Assembly: GCA_009838975.1 (NCBI GenBank)
Contig: VXQO01000051.1
Coordinates: forward strand, 1 to 64,000
Length of the DNA: 64,000 bases
Source: Gemmatimonadota bacterium
GTDB lineage: Bacteria > Gemmatimonadota > Gemmatimonadetes > Longimicrobiales > Gaopeijiaceae
Reading direction: 5' to 3'
Numbering within the stretch: position 1 is the first letter of the stretch; the number at the start of each line of letters is the position of its first letter. The position numbers and the translations under genes were made by a program. A model generated the notes under the pieces. The model had not been told where the DNA came from. It saw only the letters and a list, made by a program, of their open reading frames with translations, and ran no database searches. Positions 26,656-37,032 of the stretch are shown here, piece after piece.

Positions 26656-27438
26656 TTAGCCGGAAGCGGGCGGGGCTCTGCTCCTGACGGTCGGGACCGT
26701 GTCGCTCGCTACCGGTAACAGCAGTTCCTGCGCCTCGGGCGAGTCGGGATATGTATTCAGCAGGCGCCGTCTGAACTCCTCGACCTGGTCCTCCCATCCC
26801 CATTCCTGGTAGATCTCGACCAGACGGGCCATGGCCTGGGGCGTCGCGTCGGTGTCCGGGTACGATTCCAGCACGTAGAGAAAGACGTGCTCGGCGGATT
26901 CCAGTACTCCTCGCTGGAGGTAGAAGTAACCCTCCTCGTATGCCCTCCGGCCAAGCTTGTTGTGCATCTCCAGCGCGACTGCCGAGGCCGAGTCGCCGTG
27001 AGGCGTGCCCGGGAAGTCGCCGGCGACGTTCCGGCAGGTGGTCCGTGCCTGAATGGTGTATTGAGGGTCCCTTTGTGGATGGGGCGACATGCCCGCATAC
27101 GACCTGCACAGTCCCATGTAGGCTTCCGGCGCCCGTTCGTGGTCCGGATACACCTGCACGATGCGCGTGAATTCGGAAACGGCGCTCAGGTACTCCTCTG
27201 CGTTGAAGAAGGACCGGGCCAGGTAGTGACGTGCCTCGACGGCTTGATCGAAGCCGGGAAACGTAAGGACCAACCGCTCGAAGGCGCGTCGCGCTTCACC
27301 CCAGTCCCCGTCCTCGAACGCCCGCTGCGCGTGCTCGTACAGCTGTTCGGCCGTCCACCCGGAGTAGGGCGGTGCCGACGCGCAGGCTGCGCCCAGCAGC
27401 CCCACGAGGGCGCCCGCTGCAACCGACCGCGTCAGCAC
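26656..27438 (-). CDS. bamD: Outer-membrane assembly lipoprotein BamD
   Basis: 260 residues from a GTG start with AGGAGGTGA 9 bases upstream. A lipoprotein signal ends at the lipobox LLGAAC. Tetratricopeptide-like repeats follow (AFEDGDWGEARRAFERLV, YLSAVSEFTRIVQVYP) in the BamD/YfiO arrangement. It should act with BamA at the inner face of the outer membrane to insert beta-barrel proteins. Its first codons overlap the stop of the upstream TPR lipoprotein by 7 bases, so the two are coupled. Confidence 0.85.
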   Translation of the reverse strand: MLTRSVAAGALVGLLGAACASAPPYSGWTAEQLYEHAQRAFEDGDWGEARRAFERLVLTFPGFDQAVEARHYLARSFFNAEEYLSAVSEFTRIVQVYPDHERAPEAYMGLCRSYAGMSPHPQRDPQYTIQARTTCRNVAGDFPGTPHGDSASAVALEMHNKLGRRAYEEGYFYLQRGVLESAEHVFLYVLESYPDTDATPQAMARLVEIYQEWGWEDQVEEFRRRLLNTYPDSPEAQELLLPVASDTVPTVRSRAPPASG

Positions 27439-28493
27439 GGGCCGTCACCTCCTGCGAAGCGGATCTGGTCGACGCGCTGGCGGGCCTGACGGGCCAACGT
27501 GCCGGATCCGGACACATCGACCACCGCAACCATGCCGTAGGCGGCGACCGCGGCGTCACACTCGCCCAAACGGGCCAGGATGTCGGCCTTTTCGAAGTAT
27601 GCCTGCGGAAGCGTGGTGCGGGGCTCTTCGAGTTCCAGCACCAGGTCGAGGTAGCCGAGCACTTGCCCGAGGATGTCTTCCGCGTCGGCGTCGTCCGCCA
27701 CCTCCTGTACGCCTGTCTCCGGGATCGGGGGCTCGCTGGAGAGTTCGGATCCAACGGTATCCGCACGCTCGGCAGCCGCGCGCGCCAGCGCCTCCTGAAA
27801 CGCCGGCTGCGCAATGTGCTCCTGGGCCAGCTGGAACGCGCAGGAGCCCACATACCAGCGGGTTTCGCGTTCGCGGCGCCGCGCCAGTTCGATGAATTCG
27901 TCGAAGAACTCCAGCGCGCGCTCACAGTCGCCGATTTCCTGGTGGGCGAGTGCGGCCTCGAGGACGATGTCGGGGTCGCGTCGCTGGCTGCCGAGCACCC
28001 TCAGGTAGAGTGGCTGTGCCCGGGTGTGCTGACCGCTGTTGCTGTAGTGCCGGGCCATCGGAAGCACGAGATCCTCGACAACGATCCCGGGCCGGAAAAG
28101 GGCAGCCGTTTCCATCGCCGACGCGCCACCGTACTGATCGCCGGCGGCGAACGCCTCCCTGGCGCGTGAGACGAAATCGGATACTGCCTGTTCAGCGTGC
28201 GTGCTGTCCTCGCGCACCGCCTCGTCGTAGAGAACTCGTGCCTCGTCCACACGTCCGAGTATCGCGTAGGTGTGCGCCGTCCTGAGCGTCGCGTCGATCC
28301 CCGGATCCTCTCTCATGTACAGCCGGTACTCGGCGAGAGCATCCTCGTAGTCCGCGCGGGCAAAGGCCCGGTCACCCCGTGCCCGGGGTGTTTCCAGACC
28401 GTCTTCCGTGTCGCAACCGCCAACCAGGACGGCGAGGCCCGCGATCATGGCGGCACGCCACCCGGAGCGGACGCGCCGGTCGGTCTCCTTCAC
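27432..28493 (-). CDS. TPR-repeat lipoprotein of unknown function
   Basis: 353 residues. Lipoprotein signal: a charged N-terminus, hydrophobic MIAGLAVLV and lipobox GGC. The mature part is a chain of TPR-like helical pairs (DYEDALAEYRLYMREDP, GRVDEARVLYDEAV, DCERALEFFDEFI, ECDAAVAAYGMVA) with an acidic linker near residue 270. No catalytic motif. Overlap with bamD suggests a partner in outer-membrane assembly or a periplasmic scaffold, which is inference. The GTG start at 28493 gives a normal charged n-region; an ATG at 28448 would start directly at the hydrophobic core. Confidence 0.72.
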   Translation of the reverse strand: MKETDRRVRSGWRAAMIAGLAVLVGGCDTEDGLETPRARGDRAFARADYEDALAEYRLYMREDPGIDATLRTAHTYAILGRVDEARVLYDEAVREDSTHAEQAVSDFVSRAREAFAAGDQYGGASAMETAALFRPGIVVEDLVLPMARHYSNSGQHTRAQPLYLRVLGSQRRDPDIVLEAALAHQEIGDCERALEFFDEFIELARRRERETRWYVGSCAFQLAQEHIAQPAFQEALARAAAERADTVGSELSSEPPIPETGVQEVADDADAEDILGQVLGYLDLVLELEEPRTTLPQAYFEKADILARLGECDAAVAAYGMVAVVDVSGSGTLARQARQRVDQIRFAGGDGPC

Positions 28494-28627
28494 CCCTGGC
28501 AATCCCGATAGTTGTCGTTCGTCCACCTGTCCACTTTGCGCGAGGCCGCGACCCGGCGAGCGATTCCCGGATCCGGCTGTTCTTACAATCTGAAATATAG
28601 AGCGTTCCATTCCCGCGATGATCCCGG

Positions 28628-29596
28628 TCAGTCTCCGAAGAGCGTGCGCGACTTCGCATCCGGCCGGTCCACGAGTTCGCGGAACCAGTCGACGGTCTTC
28701 CGCAACCCATCGCGCAACGTGACCGTCGGCGCCCACCCGAGCTCGCGCCGGGCCACCGAAATGTCGGGGCGGCGCACCACCGGATCGTCCACCGGCAAGG
28801 GAAGAAAGATCGGAGGAACCGAGCTGCCCGTGGCCTCCATCACCAGCGAGACCAACTCGCGGATTCCGCACTCCTCGGGGTTTCCGATGTTCGTGGGGTC
28901 CGCGCGAGATGATCGGTAGAGCTTGAAGATACCCTCGATTTCGTCGTCGACGTAGCAGAACGACCGGGTCTGCGACCCGTCCCCGTACACCGTCATCGGT
29001 TCGCCGCGAAGTCCCTGCACGATGAAGTTGGAGACGACCCTTCCGTCGCCGGGGCGCATGCGGCTCCCATAGGTGTTGAAGATCCTCACGATCCGGGTGT
29101 CGAGGCCGTGAGCGCGGCGGTAGGCCATGGTCATCGCTTCGGCATACCGCTTCGCCTCGTCGTACACGCCCCTGGGCCCGACCGGGTTGACGTTGCCCCA
29201 ATAGCTTTCCGGCTGGGGATGGACCTGCGGATCCCCGTACACTTCGGACGTCGACGCCAGGAGATACCTGGCCCCGTGTCGCAAGGCCAGTCCGAGTGTG
29301 TTGTGTGTCCCGAGTCCGCCCGCCTTCAGCGTCTGGATCGGCAGCTCGAGGTAGTCGACCGGACTGGCGGGCGACGCAAAGTGCAACACCCCTTCCAGGT
29401 CGGAATCGAAATGGAGGGGTGTGCTGATATCGTGTTCGATGAGCCGAAAACGGGGGTTCCCGTCCAGGTGGGCCAGGTTGCCCGCGGACCCCGTCACGAG
29501 GTTGTCCACCCCGACAACCTGGTATCCTTCACTCAGGAATCGGTCGACGAGATGTGAACCCAGGAAGCCGGCGGCACCGGTAATGAGGACGCGCAC
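28628..29596 (-). CDS. UDP-glucuronate decarboxylase / UDP-xylose synthase (extended SDR)
   Basis: 322 residues, GTG start. The NAD motif is [10 protein letters not shown]; the catalytic pair is S/T...[22 protein letters not shown] matches the Uxs family motif more closely than GalE or RmlB. It converts UDP-glucuronate to UDP-xylose. It starts 4 bases after the UDP-glucose dehydrogenase stop, and that enzyme makes its substrate, so the two form a two-step path for a capsule, exopolysaccharide or lipopolysaccharide sugar. Confidence 0.85.
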   Translation of the reverse strand: MRVLITGAAGFLGSHLVDRFLSEGYQVVGVDNLVTGSAGNLAHLDGNPRFRLIEHDISTPLHFDSDLEGVLHFASPASPVDYLELPIQTLKAGGLGTHNTLGLALRHGARYLLASTSEVYGDPQVHPQPESYWGNVNPVGPRGVYDEAKRYAEAMTMAYRRAHGLDTRIVRIFNTYGSRMRPGDGRVVSNFIVQGLRGEPMTVYGDGSQTRSFCYVDDEIEGIFKLYRSSRADPTNIGNPEECGIRELVSLVMEATGSSVPPIFLPLPVDDPVVRRPDISVARRELGWAPTVTLRDGLRKTVDWFRELVDRPDAKSRTLFGD

Positions 29597-29600
29597 CGGC

Positions 29601-30926
29601 CTAGCCGTCCTCTCGGCGACGCGCGGGAGGCCGTCCCACCGAGTAATACTCGAAACCGAGTTCGCTCATGGTGCCGGCGGAGTAGAGATTCCGTCCATCG
29701 AAGATGATCGGCCGTCCGAGCAGGGTTCGGATCCGCGCGAAGTCCGGCCTGCGGTACGGATTCCACTCCGTATGGATGATCAGGGCGTCGGCACCGTCGA
29801 GAGCATCGTAGTTGAGGCCGCGGTACTCGATCGCGTTGCCGAGTATGCGACGCGCCCGGGACATCGCCACCGGATCGTGCGCGACAACCCTGGCGCCGCG
29901 ATCCAGGAGTCCGCGGATCGTCACCAGGCTGGGCGCTTCCCGCATGTCGTCCGTGTTGGGTTTGAACGCCAGCCCCCACACCGCGAAGGTCCTGCCGGTC
30001 AGGTCGTCCCCGAAACGGTGGACGCACCGCTCCAGGAGGCAGCGCTTCTGCCTGGTGTTGATCGCTTCGACGGCATCGAGCATGGAGGCATCCACCTCCA
30101 GTTGCTTCATGGTTCGCGCCAGAGCCTTGACGTCCTTGGGGAAGCAGGAGCCCCCGTATCCCACCCCGGGAAAGAGGAAGGTGGGGCCGATCCGGCGATC
30201 CGAACCCACGCCGAGGCGGACCATGTCCACGTCGGCACCGGTCCGTTCGCAAAGGCGGGCGATCGAGTTCATGAAGCTGATACGCGCCGCGAGCATGGAA
30301 TTGGCGGCATACTTGGTAATTTCGGCAGAGGCGATGTCCATGACGAGGATCTCGTTGCCGGTCCGTACGAACGGTGCGTAGAGGTCTCGCAGCACTTGGG
30401 CGGCCCCTTCGTCGTCGACCCCCAGCACCACTCGGTCCGGCTTGCGGAAGTCACTCAGCGCCGCGCCTTCCTTGAGGAATTCCGGATTGGAACAGACGCG
30501 AACCGGGTGCTCCGTCTCGGCCTCGATCGCCTCACGCACCAGACGGGCCGTCCCAACCGGGACCGTGCTCTTCGTGATGACGATTCTCTCGCCGTCCATG
30601 GCGCGACCGACATCCCTGGCGGCCGCGATCACGTGACGCAGATCCGCGGAATCATTTTCGTCCGGGGGGGTGCCGACCGCGATGAATATGATGTAGGACT
30701 CGCGCACTGCCCAGGCCACGTCGGTGGTGAACTTGAGGCGTCCCTCGGCCACGTTCTGCACCACCAGCGATTGCAGACCCGGCTCGAAAAACGGGATCTC
30801 TCCATTCCTTAGAGCATCGATCCTCTCCCTGAGGATGTCTGCGCAGATCACGTCATTGCCGGTCTCGGCAAGGCACGCACCCGTTGTGAGCCCGACATAT
30901 CCGCTGCCGAGCACTGCAATCTTCAT
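29601..30926 (-). CDS. UDP-glucose 6-dehydrogenase
   Basis: 441 residues. Oxidises UDP-glucose to UDP-glucuronate with two NAD. Seen: N-terminal GSGYVGL, the [10 protein letters not shown] segment, the catalytic cysteine in [14 protein letters not shown], and the C-terminal [16 protein letters not shown]. All three domains of the family are intact. Directly coupled to the UDP-glucuronate decarboxylase downstream. Confidence 0.93.
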   Translation of the reverse strand: MKIAVLGSGYVGLTTGACLAETGNDVICADILRERIDALRNGEIPFFEPGLQSLVVQNVAEGRLKFTTDVAWAVRESYIIFIAVGTPPDENDSADLRHVIAAARDVGRAMDGERIVITKSTVPVGTARLVREAIEAETEHPVRVCSNPEFLKEGAALSDFRKPDRVVLGVDDEGAAQVLRDLYAPFVRTGNEILVMDIASAEITKYAANSMLAARISFMNSIARLCERTGADVDMVRLGVGSDRRIGPTFLFPGVGYGGSCFPKDVKALARTMKQLEVDASMLDAVEAINTRQKRCLLERCVHRFGDDLTGRTFAVWGLAFKPNTDDMREAPSLVTIRGLLDRGARVVAHDPVAMSRARRILGNAIEYRGLNYDALDGADALIIHTEWNPYRRPDFARIRTLLGRPIIFDGRNLYSAGTMSELGFEYYSVGRPPARRREDG

Positions 30927-30993
30927 GAAACCCCCAGTTGAATCCGCGTTTCGGAACCGACGGCAGGGAAGTCGGATGCCGTTGGTGGCAGCC

Positions 30994-32307
30994 TCACCCC
31001 TTCACGATCCACCGCTGTGGCCGGGCGGTATCGACGGCTTCGGGAACCGACGCCGTCAGGTTCCGTGCGTCTACCAGGAGCTTTGATCGCCGGAAGATCC
31101 TCCGTGCGTCGAAGCTCGAGTGATCCGTGACGACCACGACGATGTCGGTCTCGTTGAGCAGGCTGTCGTCGAGGGGCACGGACTCCCTGGACCGGCCGTT
31201 CGGCAGGTTCCACCGAGGGACGTGCGGATCGTGGTAGCAGACCTCTGCTCCGTCCCGCTCAAGCAGTTCGAGGACCGCCATCGCGGGCGACTCGCGAACA
31301 TCGTCCACGTCCTTCTTGTAGGCGACCCCGAGCAGGAGGACTCGTGAGCCATTTACGGGTTTGCGCGCACCGTTCAGTGCATCCCTCACCTTCCCCACGA
31401 CGAAGGTCGGCATTTCCGCGTTGATTTCCGACGCCGTGTCGATGAAGCGCGTGCGGTAGTCCAGTGTCCGCATCTTCCAGGACAGATAGTGCGGGTCCAC
31501 CGGAAGGCAATGCCCACCCAATCCCGGGCCGGGGGTGAATTTCATGAACCCGAACGGCTTGGTCGCCGCGGCGTCGATCACCTCCCAGATGTCCAGCCCG
31601 AGCCTGTCCGCGATGACCGCCATTTCGTTTACGAGCCCGATGTTCACGGCCCGGAAGGCGTTCTCCAGGATCTTGGTCAATTCGGCGGCCTCGGCCGAAG
31701 AGACCGTGACCATCTGGTCCACGAACCGTGAATAGAAAGCCGTACCTGCTTCGGTACACCGCGGCGTGATGCCGCCGATGACCTTGGGCGTGTTGCCCGT
31801 CTTCCAGATCGGGTTGCCCGGGTCCACCCGCTCGGGCGAGAAGCAGAGGAAGAAGTCCTTGCCCACCTCCAGGCCGCCTTGCCGCAGGATGGGCAGCACC
31901 ACTTCACGCGTCGTGCCGGGATAGGTCGTGGACTCCAGGACGATCAGTTGACCGGCCACCAACGCCTCCGCCACGGCATTGGCCGCGGCGAGGATTGCGG
32001 TGATGTCCGGATCGCGGGTCCTGGAGAGCGGCGTCGGAACGCAGATGGCAATCGCGCCACACTCCGAGAGGCGCGTCGCATCCGAGGTCGCTTCGAGCAG
32101 ACCGCCGCGGCGCGCCGCTCTCACGTCGTCGTCGGTGAGGTCCGATATATGGCTGTGCCCGGCGTTGACTCCGTCGACTACCCGGGTGTCAACATCGAAC
32201 CCCACGATCCGGACGCCCTCTCCCGCCGCCTGAATGGCGAGAGGAAGTCCGACATATCCCAACCCGACCACCCCGAAGGTGTCCGCCCGGGCAGATTCGG
32301 GGTTCAT
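30994..32307 (-). CDS. Nucleotide-sugar dehydrogenase, UDP-N-acetylhexosamine (WbpA/WecC) type
   Basis: 437 residues. Same three-domain family as the neighbouring UDP-glucose dehydrogenase, but the motifs differ: GLGYVGLPLA, ESTTYPGTT, FSPERVDPGN and catalytic cysteine in GPGLGGHCLPVDPHYL, the pattern of dehydrogenases acting on UDP-GlcNAc or UDP-ManNAc. The product would be a uronic acid amino sugar for a surface polysaccharide. No glycosyltransferase is in the window, so the polymer is unknown. Confidence 0.85.
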   Translation of the reverse strand: MNPESARADTFGVVGLGYVGLPLAIQAAGEGVRIVGFDVDTRVVDGVNAGHSHISDLTDDDVRAARRGGLLEATSDATRLSECGAIAICVPTPLSRTRDPDITAILAAANAVAEALVAGQLIVLESTTYPGTTREVVLPILRQGGLEVGKDFFLCFSPERVDPGNPIWKTGNTPKVIGGITPRCTEAGTAFYSRFVDQMVTVSSAEAAELTKILENAFRAVNIGLVNEMAVIADRLGLDIWEVIDAAATKPFGFMKFTPGPGLGGHCLPVDPHYLSWKMRTLDYRTRFIDTASEINAEMPTFVVGKVRDALNGARKPVNGSRVLLLGVAYKKDVDDVRESPAMAVLELLERDGAEVCYHDPHVPRWNLPNGRSRESVPLDDSLLNETDIVVVVTDHSSFDARRIFRRSKLLVDARNLTASVPEAVDTARPQRWIVKG

Positions 32308-32400
32308 CGAGTCCCGACCATCCGCAGGCAGATCCCGAATCGCCTTGCCGGTGACCCAGCGTGGATCAACCGCGCGCTTCCGATCCGGATTGACCGCCGT

Positions 32401-32934
32401 TCAGGAAGAGGAGTCGTCGGACCCGCCCTGGGCGTCGGAGACCGAAATCACTTCGATGAAGTCGAGGGCGAATTCGGCCTGCATGCGATCGCCTGCCTGC
32501 GGGAAACCGCCGACAGCTTCCCATGCGTCGAGAATCGAGTCGGACATGGCTACGACCGAGCCCGTCACGTTTATTGAGCCGCCGCTGACGATTTCGACCG
32601 AGTCGGCAAGGGCGGACTCCATGAAGCGCAACAGATAGGGAGTGCCGTTCTCCAGACTCGTCCACGCGCCTTGAGGCCCCAGAAGGCTACTGACGGAGAT
32701 CCCCTCCAAAGTGATCTCCTCGCCGATGTAGCTGCTCGTCCCGGCAGAAAAGTCCGCGAACGCGACGACATTGACCGCCACGTCCTCCTCGGGTTCTTCC
32801 TCGACCACCACCTCGGTAGGTTCGGCCGTGACGGAGAGCCAGTACAGAAAGCCGCCGATCGCCAAGAAGCACAGTATCATCAGCGGAGTACCCAACTTCG
32901 CCGCTCCCGCGCGGGATTTCAGGACCGTTGCCAT
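32401..32934 (-). CDS. Membrane-anchored protein of unknown function
   Basis: 177 residues. One membrane helix near the N-terminus (about 17-33, PLMILCFLAIGGFLYWL), then a glutamate-rich stretch (EVVVEEEPEED), then a beta-rich domain with YIGEEITLEGISV and GGSINVTGSVV, which looks like an OB-type barrel, and an acidic/serine tail. The soluble domain should face the periplasm. It lies between rplQ and the nucleotide-sugar genes on the same strand. I do not recognise the family. Confidence 0.65.
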   Translation of the reverse strand: MATVLKSRAGAAKLGTPLMILCFLAIGGFLYWLSVTAEPTEVVVEEEPEEDVAVNVVAFADFSAGTSSYIGEEITLEGISVSSLLGPQGAWTSLENGTPYLLRFMESALADSVEIVSGGSINVTGSVVAMSDSILDAWEAVGGFPQAGDRMQAEFALDFIEVISVSDAQGGSDDSSS

Positions 32935-32971
32935 CTGCCTTCCTCATCCGTGTTAGGGTCTGGAACCGAAG

Positions 32972-32986
32972 AGCCCGATCCGGGCT
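32972..32986 (-). terminator. Hairpin after rplQ, possible terminator
   Basis: A perfect 6-bp stem with a 3-base loop (AGCCCG-GAT-CGGGCT on the minus strand) lies 18 bases past the rplQ stop. Only a weak T-rich run follows (CTTCGGTTCC). It sits where the ribosomal-protein block should end. Confidence 0.35.
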
Positions 32987-33003
32987 TCGCACACCGCGAG
33001 ATT

Positions 33004-33357
33004 CTAATCTACCAACTCGATCAGCGCCATATCCGCACCGTCGCCCTTGCGTGTCCCGAGCTTCAGGATGCGGGTGTACCCCCCGGGCCGTTCGTTGTAG
33101 CGCGGACCCAGATCGTCGAAGAGCTTCCCCAGGACCTCGCGGTCCGCGATCCGCCGCGCCGCGAGCCGGCGCGCGTGAAGGTCGCCCCGCTTTGCGAGGC
33201 TGATCAACCGTTCTGCGTACGGGCGCAGTTCCTTGGCCCTGGCCGTCGTCGTGCTGATCCGCTCGTGTCGAAAGAGCGATGTCGCCATGTTCCTCAGCAA
33301 CGCTTTTCGATGGCTCGGGGACCGCGACAGGCCTCTGCCCTTTTTCCTGTGGCGCAT
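33004..33357 (-). CDS. rplQ: 50S ribosomal protein L17
   Basis: 117 residues, starting [23 protein letters not shown], the family hallmark. A structural protein near the exit tunnel of the large subunit. Last gene of the alpha operon, 29 bases after rpoA. Normal length, no anomalies. Confidence 0.96.
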   Translation of the reverse strand: MRHRKKGRGLSRSPSHRKALLRNMATSLFRHERISTTTARAKELRPYAERLISLAKRGDLHARRLAARRIADREVLGKLFDDLGPRYNERPGGYTRILKLGTRKGDGADMALIELVD

Positions 33358-33386
33358 GGTTTTTCGTTCCCGGGGCCGGAAGCCCT

Positions 33387-34478
33387 CTATTCGCCCGCCC
33401 CGGCAGGAGTCTTCTCCTCGATGAAGAAGAGACGCCCGTCGTCGCGACGTTCCACCTTGATTCCGAAGCGAAGACCGTGCTCATCCAGGAGATCATAGAT
33501 TTCCTTGACCGCCTTCTTGCCGAGCTTCTCTATCGACAGTATCTCGGCCTCCGTGCGGCTCACCAGATCGCCCAGCGTATTGATGGACTCCAGCTTCAGC
33601 TTGTTCCGAGAGCGCACGGCCAGTTCTGCAACATCATCGACCGAAGTCTCGAAGAGCCTGGCCATCTGTGGCGGCACGGGCACCGCCTCGACCGTCGTGG
33701 CTCTTGGAGGGCCGCCTTCCGTGAAGTAGAGCATGTACTCCAGGTGCCTTCGAACGAGCTCCGCCGAATAGCGGATCGCGCTCTCGGGATCGATGGACCC
33801 GTCCGTCTCCACGTGAACCGTAAGGCGGTCGAAGTCCGTGCGCTGCCCCACTCTGGTCTCCTCAACCGTGAAGTTGGCACGGAGGACCGGATTGTAGATG
33901 GCGTCGATGCGAACGAGATCCACGGGAGAACTCCTTGGCACCGGGTGCTGGTCCGCCAGGACGAAACCTCGTCCCTTGTTGACATGGAGTTCGATGTTCA
34001 CCTCGACGTCCTCGGCCAGCGTGAGGATGTGATGGTCGGGATCGTGGATCGTGACCGACGCGGGTCCCCGAATCATGGCGGCCGCGACCGGCCCGGCCTT
34101 GGCGGCACGGATCTCCAGGACCGCTTCATCCACATCGTCGTCCATGCTCAGCACCAGGTACTTCAGATTCTGGATGACCTGGTGGACATCCTCGACCACG
34201 GACGGAATCGTCTGATGTTCGTGGACGACGTTGCCGATCCGAAACGCCCACACCGCCGTCCCGCGGAGAGAGGACAGCAGCACGCGGCGGACGGAGTTGC
34301 CCAGCGTATGTCCATATCCACGCTCCAGAGGTTCCAGGACGAAGTCCGCCGACTGACCGTCCTCCGATACTTTTGCGATTTCTACGCGTTCCGGCAGCAC
34401 GAGGCCGGTAAGATCAATCTCCAGACTCAACTCTGTGTCCCCCTGGTGGCGTTCAAGTGTTCGCGGGTCGATGGGCAA
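33387..34478 (-). CDS. rpoA: RNA polymerase alpha subunit
   Basis: 363 residues. The N-terminal dimerisation domain has [24 protein letters not shown]. The C-terminal DNA- and activator-binding domain carries [19 protein letters not shown]. It is longer than E. coli alpha (329), with extra residues at both ends, including a short acidic/charged C-terminal tail. The start appears to be TTG; no ATG or GTG in frame lies between the rpsD stop and the conserved core. Confidence 0.95.
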   Translation of the reverse strand: MPIDPRTLERHQGDTELSLEIDLTGLVLPERVEIAKVSEDGQSADFVLEPLERGYGHTLGNSVRRVLLSSLRGTAVWAFRIGNVVHEHQTIPSVVEDVHQVIQNLKYLVLSMDDDVDEAVLEIRAAKAGPVAAAMIRGPASVTIHDPDHHILTLAEDVEVNIELHVNKGRGFVLADQHPVPRSSPVDLVRIDAIYNPVLRANFTVEETRVGQRTDFDRLTVHVETDGSIDPESAIRYSAELVRRHLEYMLYFTEGGPPRATTVEAVPVPPQMARLFETSVDDVAELAVRSRNKLKLESINTLGDLVSRTEAEILSIEKLGKKAVKEIYDLLDEHGLRFGIKVERRDDGRLFFIEEKTPAGAGE

Positions 34479-34505
34479 GGTCGGATCGGACCCACCCGCC
34501 CATAC

Positions 34506-35141
34506 CTACTTGGAATAGAGTTCGACGATCAGCTGTTCCTGCGCGGCAAGCGGGACTTCGCCGCGGGTGGGTTTCCTGACCACTCGGCCGACCCGGTTCT
34601 TCTCGTCAAGGGCCAGCCAATCGAGCAGTTGGGGACGTGAGCGGGCACCGAGGCTGGCTTCCACCACGTCGAGCTCGCGGGATCCCTCTCGCAGTGCGAC
34701 CTCGTCTCCCGCGGCCAGCCGGTAGCTCGGGATGTTCACCGTGGCGCCGTTGACCTGAACGTGTCGATGGCGGACCAGTTGCCGAGCCTGTCGCCGGTTG
34801 GCGGCCAGACCGAGGCGGAAAACCACGTTGTCCAATCGGCTCTCAAGCGCAACGATGAGGTTTTCGCCGGTAACCCCAGGCCTTCCGGCCGCATACGCGA
34901 ACAGGTTGCGGAACTGCTTCTCGTGAAGGCCGTACATCCGCTTGACCTTCTGCTTTTCCCGCAGTTGGACGGCGTAGTCGGACTGCTTGCGTCGACGCGC
35001 CGCGGCAGGACCGAGGTGTCCCGGCGGATACTGGCGGCGTTCGACCGGACACTTCTCGGTGTAGCACTTCGTGCCCTTGAGGAAGAGCTTCTGTCCCTCC
35101 CGGCGGCACTGCTTGCAAACGGGACCTGTATATCGTGCCAT
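34506..35141 (-). CDS. rpsD: 30S ribosomal protein S4
   Basis: 211 residues from ATG at 35141. Primary 16S rRNA-binding protein. The N-terminus keeps four cysteines (CKQC and CYTEKC), so this is the zinc-binding form. The S4 RNA-binding domain follows (ESRLDNVVFRLGLAANRRQARQLV). The frame is open further upstream but reads through rpsK in another phase. Confidence 0.96.
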   Translation of the reverse strand: MARYTGPVCKQCRREGQKLFLKGTKCYTEKCPVERRQYPPGHLGPAAARRRKQSDYAVQLREKQKVKRMYGLHEKQFRNLFAYAAGRPGVTGENLIVALESRLDNVVFRLGLAANRRQARQLVRHRHVQVNGATVNIPSYRLAAGDEVALREGSRELDVVEASLGARSRPQLLDWLALDEKNRVGRVVRKPTRGEVPLAAQEQLIVELYSK

Positions 35142-35157
35142 GAACTGATTTCTTCCG

Positions 35158-35550
35158 TCAGACGCGGCGTTTCTTTGGTGGCCGGCACCCATTGTGAGGC
35201 AGCGGCGTAACGTCGTGGATGGACTGGATGTTGAGACCCGCGGCGGCAAGAGCCTGTATCGCGGATTCGCGGCCGGACCCGGGACCCTGCACCCGAACCA
35301 CCACATTGCGGACCCCCATGGCGACCGCCTCCCTGCCAGCCTGCTCTGCCGCCATCGTAGCGGCGAATGGGGTCGACTTCTTCGATCCCTTGAACCCGGC
35401 TGTTCCGGCAGAGGCCCAGACGAGTGCGTTCCCCGCCTTGTCGGCAATCGTGATGAGCGTGTTGTTGAAGGTCGCCTTGATGTGAGCTACACCGTCGGAC
35501 TCCACGACCTTCTTGGTTTTCCTGGCTCTGGTCGATCTGGGGGTGGCCAA
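35158..35550 (-). CDS. rpsK: 30S ribosomal protein S11
   Basis: 130 residues. Platform protein of the small subunit. Core motifs [26 protein letters not shown] and the C-terminal [11 protein letters not shown] are intact. The start codon is TTG (35550) with GGAGGAAGG upstream; no ATG is available before the conserved core. Confidence 0.96.
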   Translation of the reverse strand: MATPRSTRARKTKKVVESDGVAHIKATFNNTLITIADKAGNALVWASAGTAGFKGSKKSTPFAATMAAEQAGREAVAMGVRNVVVRVQGPGSGRESAIQALAAAGLNIQSIHDVTPLPHNGCRPPKKRRV

Positions 35551-35592
35551 ACGACTACCTTCCTCCCTGGAATGGCGTCACAGTGAATCCCG

Positions 35593-35973
35593 CTACTTCT
35601 TGGGCGCCTTCTTCTTGCCGGCGATGGCACGCCGCGGGCCCTTCTTGGTCCGGGCGTTCGTGTGGGTCCGCTGGCCCCTCACCGGCAGTCCCCGTCGGTG
35701 CCGGAGACCCCTGTAGCAGCCGATGTCCATGAGCCGCTTGATGTTCATGGAGACTTCGGTGCGCAGGGCGCCCTCGACCTTGTAGTTGGACTCGATCTCC
35801 ACCCGGAGTCGACTGGCGTCCTCGTCGCTCAATTCGTAGGTACGCCGATTCGGATCGATCCCCACCGCATCCAGGATTTCTCTCGATCGGGTCGCACCCA
35901 CACCGAAGATGTACGTCAGCGCTATCTCGATGCGCTTGCCTCTGGGCAGGTCGACGCCCGCGATTCGTGCCAT
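35593..35973 (-). CDS. rpsM: 30S ribosomal protein S13
   Basis: 126 residues, [22 protein letters not shown] at the start and the basic tail [16 protein letters not shown]...KKKAPKK. Head protein contacting the P-site tRNA. 8 bases after rpmJ. Typical length. Confidence 0.96.
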   Translation of the reverse strand: MARIAGVDLPRGKRIEIALTYIFGVGATRSREILDAVGIDPNRRTYELSDEDASRLRVEIESNYKVEGALRTEVSMNIKRLMDIGCYRGLRHRRGLPVRGQRTHTNARTKKGPRRAIAGKKKAPKK

Positions 35974-35981
35974 GTCCGGTT

Positions 35982-36098
35982 CTAGCCCTGTCGCTGCTTG
36001 TGGCGTGCATTGCGGCTGCAGATCACGCGTACCACCCCGCGGCGGCGAATGACACGGCAGTACTCACACATCGGCTTTACGCTGGTCCTTACTTTCAC
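35982..36098 (-). CDS. rpmJ: 50S ribosomal protein L36
   Basis: 38 residues from a GTG start with AGGAGGG upstream: [19 protein letters not shown], then a second cysteine and histidine (ICSRNARH) that complete the zinc site C-x2-C...C...H. It is the zinc-containing paralogue type. It lies between map and rpsM with no infA next to it. Confidence 0.93.
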   Translation of the reverse strand: MKVRTSVKPMCEYCRVIRRRGVVRVICSRNARHKQRQG

Positions 36099-36162
36099 TG
36101 GCTCCAAACCCTCCTGATCGGGTCGGGATATTCGTTCGGGGCATAGCTTATTAAGGTAATCA

Positions 36163-37029
36163 TCACCGATTCCTGGCGGTAGTGGTCAGACGGGTGCCGA
36201 CCCCGGATGCAGGCTGCTGGTCTCCACGGTTCGGTGGGCCGGGCCGATCCCAGATGCCGCCTCCGGTCAGGATGGCAGGGCCATCCGCCGTAACCGCCAC
36301 GGTATGTTCGAAGTGAGCCGAGAGACGACCATCGGCTGTGGTGACGGTCCACCGGTCGGCAAGCGTCACGATCTCTTCCGTCCCGGCCGACAACATCGGC
36401 TCAATCGCCAGAACCATCCCGGTATGAAGGCGCACGCCGCGTCCCGCACGCCCCCGGTTGGGTACCTGGGGTTCTTCGTGAATCTGGCGGCCGACCCCAT
36501 GGCCCACGAGGTCACGAATGATCGCGAGCCCGGTTCCACGCACCCTGTTCACGACCGCGGCTCCGATGTCGCCCACATGGTGGCCGGGCCTGGCCGCCGC
36601 AACCGCGAGCCTAAGGGCGTCGCGAGTAACCGCAAGAATGTGCGCAGCGTCATCGCCGATCTCACCAACCGGGAAGGTATAGGCGGAGTCGGCACACCAA
36701 CCCCCCTGCCTGACTCCGACGTCGATCGATACGATGTCTCCCTGACGCAGCCGCCGTGTCCTCGGGATCCCGTGCACGACCTCGGCATTGACGCTGATGC
36801 AAGCACTGCCCGGGAATCCATAGAGACCCTTGAATGCGGGCACTGCCCCGTCGTGCGAGCGGATGTAGGTGTCGGCGAAGCGATCCAGTGCCGCCGTCGT
36901 GACCCCTGGATGCACGCGCGGCTCCAGTTCGGCGAACAGCGCCGAGATGATCGCACCGCCCCTCGCGATCGCGTCGATCTCGGCCCTCGATTTCAGGTGT
37001 ATCGCGGCGGCGCGCTTTCTTGCTGCCAT
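36163..37029 (-). CDS. map: Methionine aminopeptidase type I
   Basis: 288 residues. Removes initiator methionine. Metal ligands are in [38 protein letters not shown] and FEHTVAV. It carries a C-terminal extension of about 30 residues rich in Pro, Gly and Arg beyond the usual end. Start ATG is 3 bases after the adk stop. Confidence 0.93.
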   Translation of the reverse strand: MAARKRAAAIHLKSRAEIDAIARGGAIISALFAELEPRVHPGVTTAALDRFADTYIRSHDGAVPAFKGLYGFPGSACISVNAEVVHGIPRTRRLRQGDIVSIDVGVRQGGWCADSAYTFPVGEIGDDAAHILAVTRDALRLAVAAARPGHHVGDIGAAVVNRVRGTGLAIIRDLVGHGVGRQIHEEPQVPNRGRAGRGVRLHTGMVLAIEPMLSAGTEEIVTLADRWTVTTADGRLSAHFEHTVAVTADGPAILTGGGIWDRPGPPNRGDQQPASGVGTRLTTTARNR

Positions 37030-37032
37030 CCG

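Noticed and set aside
29421-30812. 463-codon plus-strand open frame opposite UDP-glucose dehydrogenase
   Set aside because: Antisense shadow with no recognisable domain.
36099-36162. infA in the map-rpmJ gap
   Set aside because: Only 64 bases and no IF-1-like codons.
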